DNA of 64,000 nt from Alishewanella agri BL06. GTDB lineage: Bacteria > Pseudomonadota > Gammaproteobacteria > Enterobacterales > Alteromonadaceae. Below, one piece after another: positions 62,817-64,000 of the stretch. Below the pieces are notes generated by a model. That model worked only from the letters and a program-made list of their open reading frames with translations, was not told where the DNA came from and did not search any database. The stretch's first letter is position 1. Each line of letters begins with the position of its first letter. The DNA is taken from NCBI RefSeq assembly GCF_000272005.1, contig NZ_AKKU01000001.1, positions 186,001-250,000 of the forward strand, read 5' to 3'. The position numbers and the translations under genes are program-made.

Positions 62817-63107
62817 ATGTTATTTCAAGTACGGATGGATGTAAGCATCCCCGCCCATTTAAGCGAAACCGAGGTCAACGACCTCAAAAGCCGCGAAAAA
62901 GCGCTGGCGCAGCAACTGCAGCAAAGTGGCAAATGGCGCCATCTATGGCGCATTGCCGGCCAGTATGCCAACACCAGTATTTTTGATGTAGCCAGTAACG
63001 AAGAGCTGCACAACCTGCTGCTGTCGTTGCCGCTGTATCCCTTTATGCAGATTGAGGTCACACCGCTATGCCGGCATCCGTCCTCGATCCATGACGACGA
63101 CCGTTAA
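62817..63107 (+). CDS. catC: Muconolactone delta-isomerase CatC
   Basis: A 96-residue protein, the family's usual length. MLFQVRMDVSIPAHL, SREKALAQQLQQSGKWRHLWRIAGQYANTSIFDVASNEELHNLLLSLPLYPFMQIEVTPLCRHPSS follow CatC closely, with the conserved KW(R/P)xLWR(I/V)xGxYAN core. It converts muconolactone to 3-oxoadipate enol-lactone. AAGGAG lies 8 bp before the ATG, which is the best ribosome site of the operon. Confidence 0.95.
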   Translation: MLFQVRMDVSIPAHLSETEVNDLKSREKALAQQLQQSGKWRHLWRIAGQYANTSIFDVASNEELHNLLLSLPLYPFMQIEVTPLCRHPSSIHDDDR

Positions 63108-63151
63108 ACCACGCTCTCACTAATAATTTGATACCGACAGGGGACAACACC

Positions 63152-64000
63152 ATGACACATAACGAAATTGACCAGTTAGTAAAAGGCTTTATTATCGACG
63201 CCGCCCAATCTGCAGCGAACCCGCGGGTACAGCAAATTGTACTGCGCTTGGTAAGTGACTTATTCAAAGCGATTGAAGATCTGGATCTTAGCGCCAGCGA
63301 AGTATGGAAGGGCTTAGAGTTTCTGCAGGAAGCCGGCGGCCGCATGGAGCTGGGCTTAATTGCCCCGGGCATCGGCTTAGATCGCTTCCTCGATATCCGT
63401 TTTGACGAAGCCGAAGCCAAGCTTGGTATCACCGGTGGCACGCCACGTACTATCGAAGGTCCGCTGTATGTGGCCGGTGCGCCTGTTGCCAAGGGCTTTG
63501 CGCGACTGGATGACGGTACTGAGTCTGAGCAAGGCAAGGTGTTGTTTATGCAGGGCACCGTCTATGGCGCCGATGGCAAGCCGCTGCCGAACAGCCAGGT
63601 TGAAGTTTGGCATGCCAACCTGCTCGGTAACTACTCATTCTTTGATAAATCGCAGTCTGATTTTAACCTGCGCCGCACCATCATTACTGACGACAACGGC
63701 CGTTATCAGTTCCAGAGCATCGTACCTAAAGGCTACGGCTGTCCGCCAAATGGCAGCACCGCCAAATTACTGGGGTTATTAGGTCGTCACGGTCAGCGCC
63801 CGGCCCATATCCACTTTTTTGTCAGCGCCGCCGGTCATCGCAAACTGACCACCCAAATCAATATCGACGGCGACGAATACCTGTGGGATGACTTTGCCTT
63901 TGCCAGTCGTGAAGGCCTGGTGCCGCCGGTGGTTGAAGTCAGCGATCCGGCTGAACTGGCCAAGCATGGTGTCAGCAAACCGTTCGCCTCAATTGATTTT
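63152..64000 (+). CDS. catA: Catechol 1,2-dioxygenase CatA (3' end outside window)
   Basis: The frame is open to the last base (283 codons, no stop), so the last part of the gene (family about 305-310 residues) is outside. An N-terminal helical linker (about 1-95) precedes the intradiol beta-sandwich. The four Fe(III) ligands are visible: Tyr in LLGNYSFFD, Tyr in VPKGYGCPP and the two His in RPAHIHFFV. It opens catechol to cis,cis-muconate, the inducer for CatR. GGGGA lies 10 bp before the ATG. It is the third gene of catBCA. Oppositely oriented frames over it are shadows. Confidence 0.95.
   Translation, partial: MTHNEIDQLVKGFIIDAAQSAANPRVQQIVLRLVSDLFKAIEDLDLSASEVWKGLEFLQEAGGRMELGLIAPGIGLDRFLDIRFDEAEAKLGITGGTPRTIEGPLYVAGAPVAKGFARLDDGTESEQGKVLFMQGTVYGADGKPLPNSQVEVWHANLLGNYSFFDKSQSDFNLRRTIITDDNGRYQFQSIVPKGYGCPPNGSTAKLLGLLGRHGQRPAHIHFFVSAAGHRKLTTQINIDGDEYLWDDFAFASREGLVPPVVEVSDPAELAKHGVSKPFASIDF

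Noticed and set aside
63058-63558. Long minus-strand frame over catA
   Set aside because: It is antisense to the strongly supported catA and encodes a Ser/Arg/Pro-rich sequence typical of antisense shadows.

Overview
The window is typical gammaproteobacterial chromosome, densely coding and of moderate G+C. No rRNA, tRNA, CRISPR array, prophage or transposase gene was seen. The gene set (FadR/FadI/FadJ, PhoP/PhoQ, the HdfR-MaoP divergent pair, SixA, SmrB-PrmB-AroC, YfcL, FklB, DsbB, PutP, ComEA) together with many c-di-GMP and PAS proteins, a DUF3360 transporter and a cat operon suggests a free-living aquatic bacterium near Alteromonadales/Rheinheimera/Alishewanella. That placement is inferred from gene content and protein style, not from a marker gene.

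Layout. 1-3106: 3' part of a YbbA-like ABC ATPase and its FtsX-like permease. 3174-6793 (minus): pepSY-phoP-phoQ, then folX-yfcH. 7302-10455: secreted ComEA-type helix-hairpin-helix protein, EAL-HDOD protein, PutP. 10638-17435 (minus): a six-gene, translationally coupled Bat operon (MoxR, DUF58, DUF4381, BatA, fused BatB/BatC, BatD). 17659-21104: anaerobic-type beta-oxidation pair fadIJ with a candidate FadR operator. 21277-22757: a small membrane protein and hdfR/maoP. 22792-23062: a non-coding foldback element. 23074-31561: GGDEF-EAL protein, M16 peptidase, sixA, smrB, prmB, aroC. 31608-36497: MFS transporter, aldehyde dehydrogenase, NAD-kinase-like protein, yfcL, fklB. 36677-39860: chemotaxis receptor, dsbB, fadR. 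39995-47031: a three-domain cysteine desulfurase fusion, an ECF sigma/ChrR pair, azoR and an S9 peptidase. 47082-53467: two divergent RluA-type pseudouridine synthases, an output-less PAS protein, a Kelch protein, a coiled-coil protein and a DUF3360 transporter. 53480-60541: HD-GYP response regulator, MHYT hybrid kinase, P-type cation ATPase. 60675-64000: catR and divergent catBCA; catA runs off the window end.

How the genes work together. FadR (39144) probably controls fadIJ through the palindrome at 17613-17627. CatR faces catBCA across an intergenic region holding an exact ATAC-N7-GTAT site plus a second, weaker site 22 bp away, the arrangement known for muconate-responsive CatM/BenM regulators. 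The MHYT hybrid kinase and HD-GYP regulator overlap and probably form one signalling module. The ECF sigma factor and ChrR overlap and probably form a zinc anti-sigma/oxidative stress switch.

The least ordinary signals are non-coding. They are a 271-bp double-foldback element with 24-bp terminal inverted repeats; a lone copy of its tip that supplies the C-terminus of the MFS gene and the CTAG in which two convergent genes both stop; a second family of KpnI-like CCGGTACCGG palindromes (47054 and 60612), one of which encodes the end of a pseudouridine synthase; and a CTAG-bounded 61-bp palindrome at 6991. The most unusual protein is the cysteine desulfurase / metallo-beta-lactamase-like / rhodanese fusion. 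No clearly undescribed defence or biosynthetic system was found.
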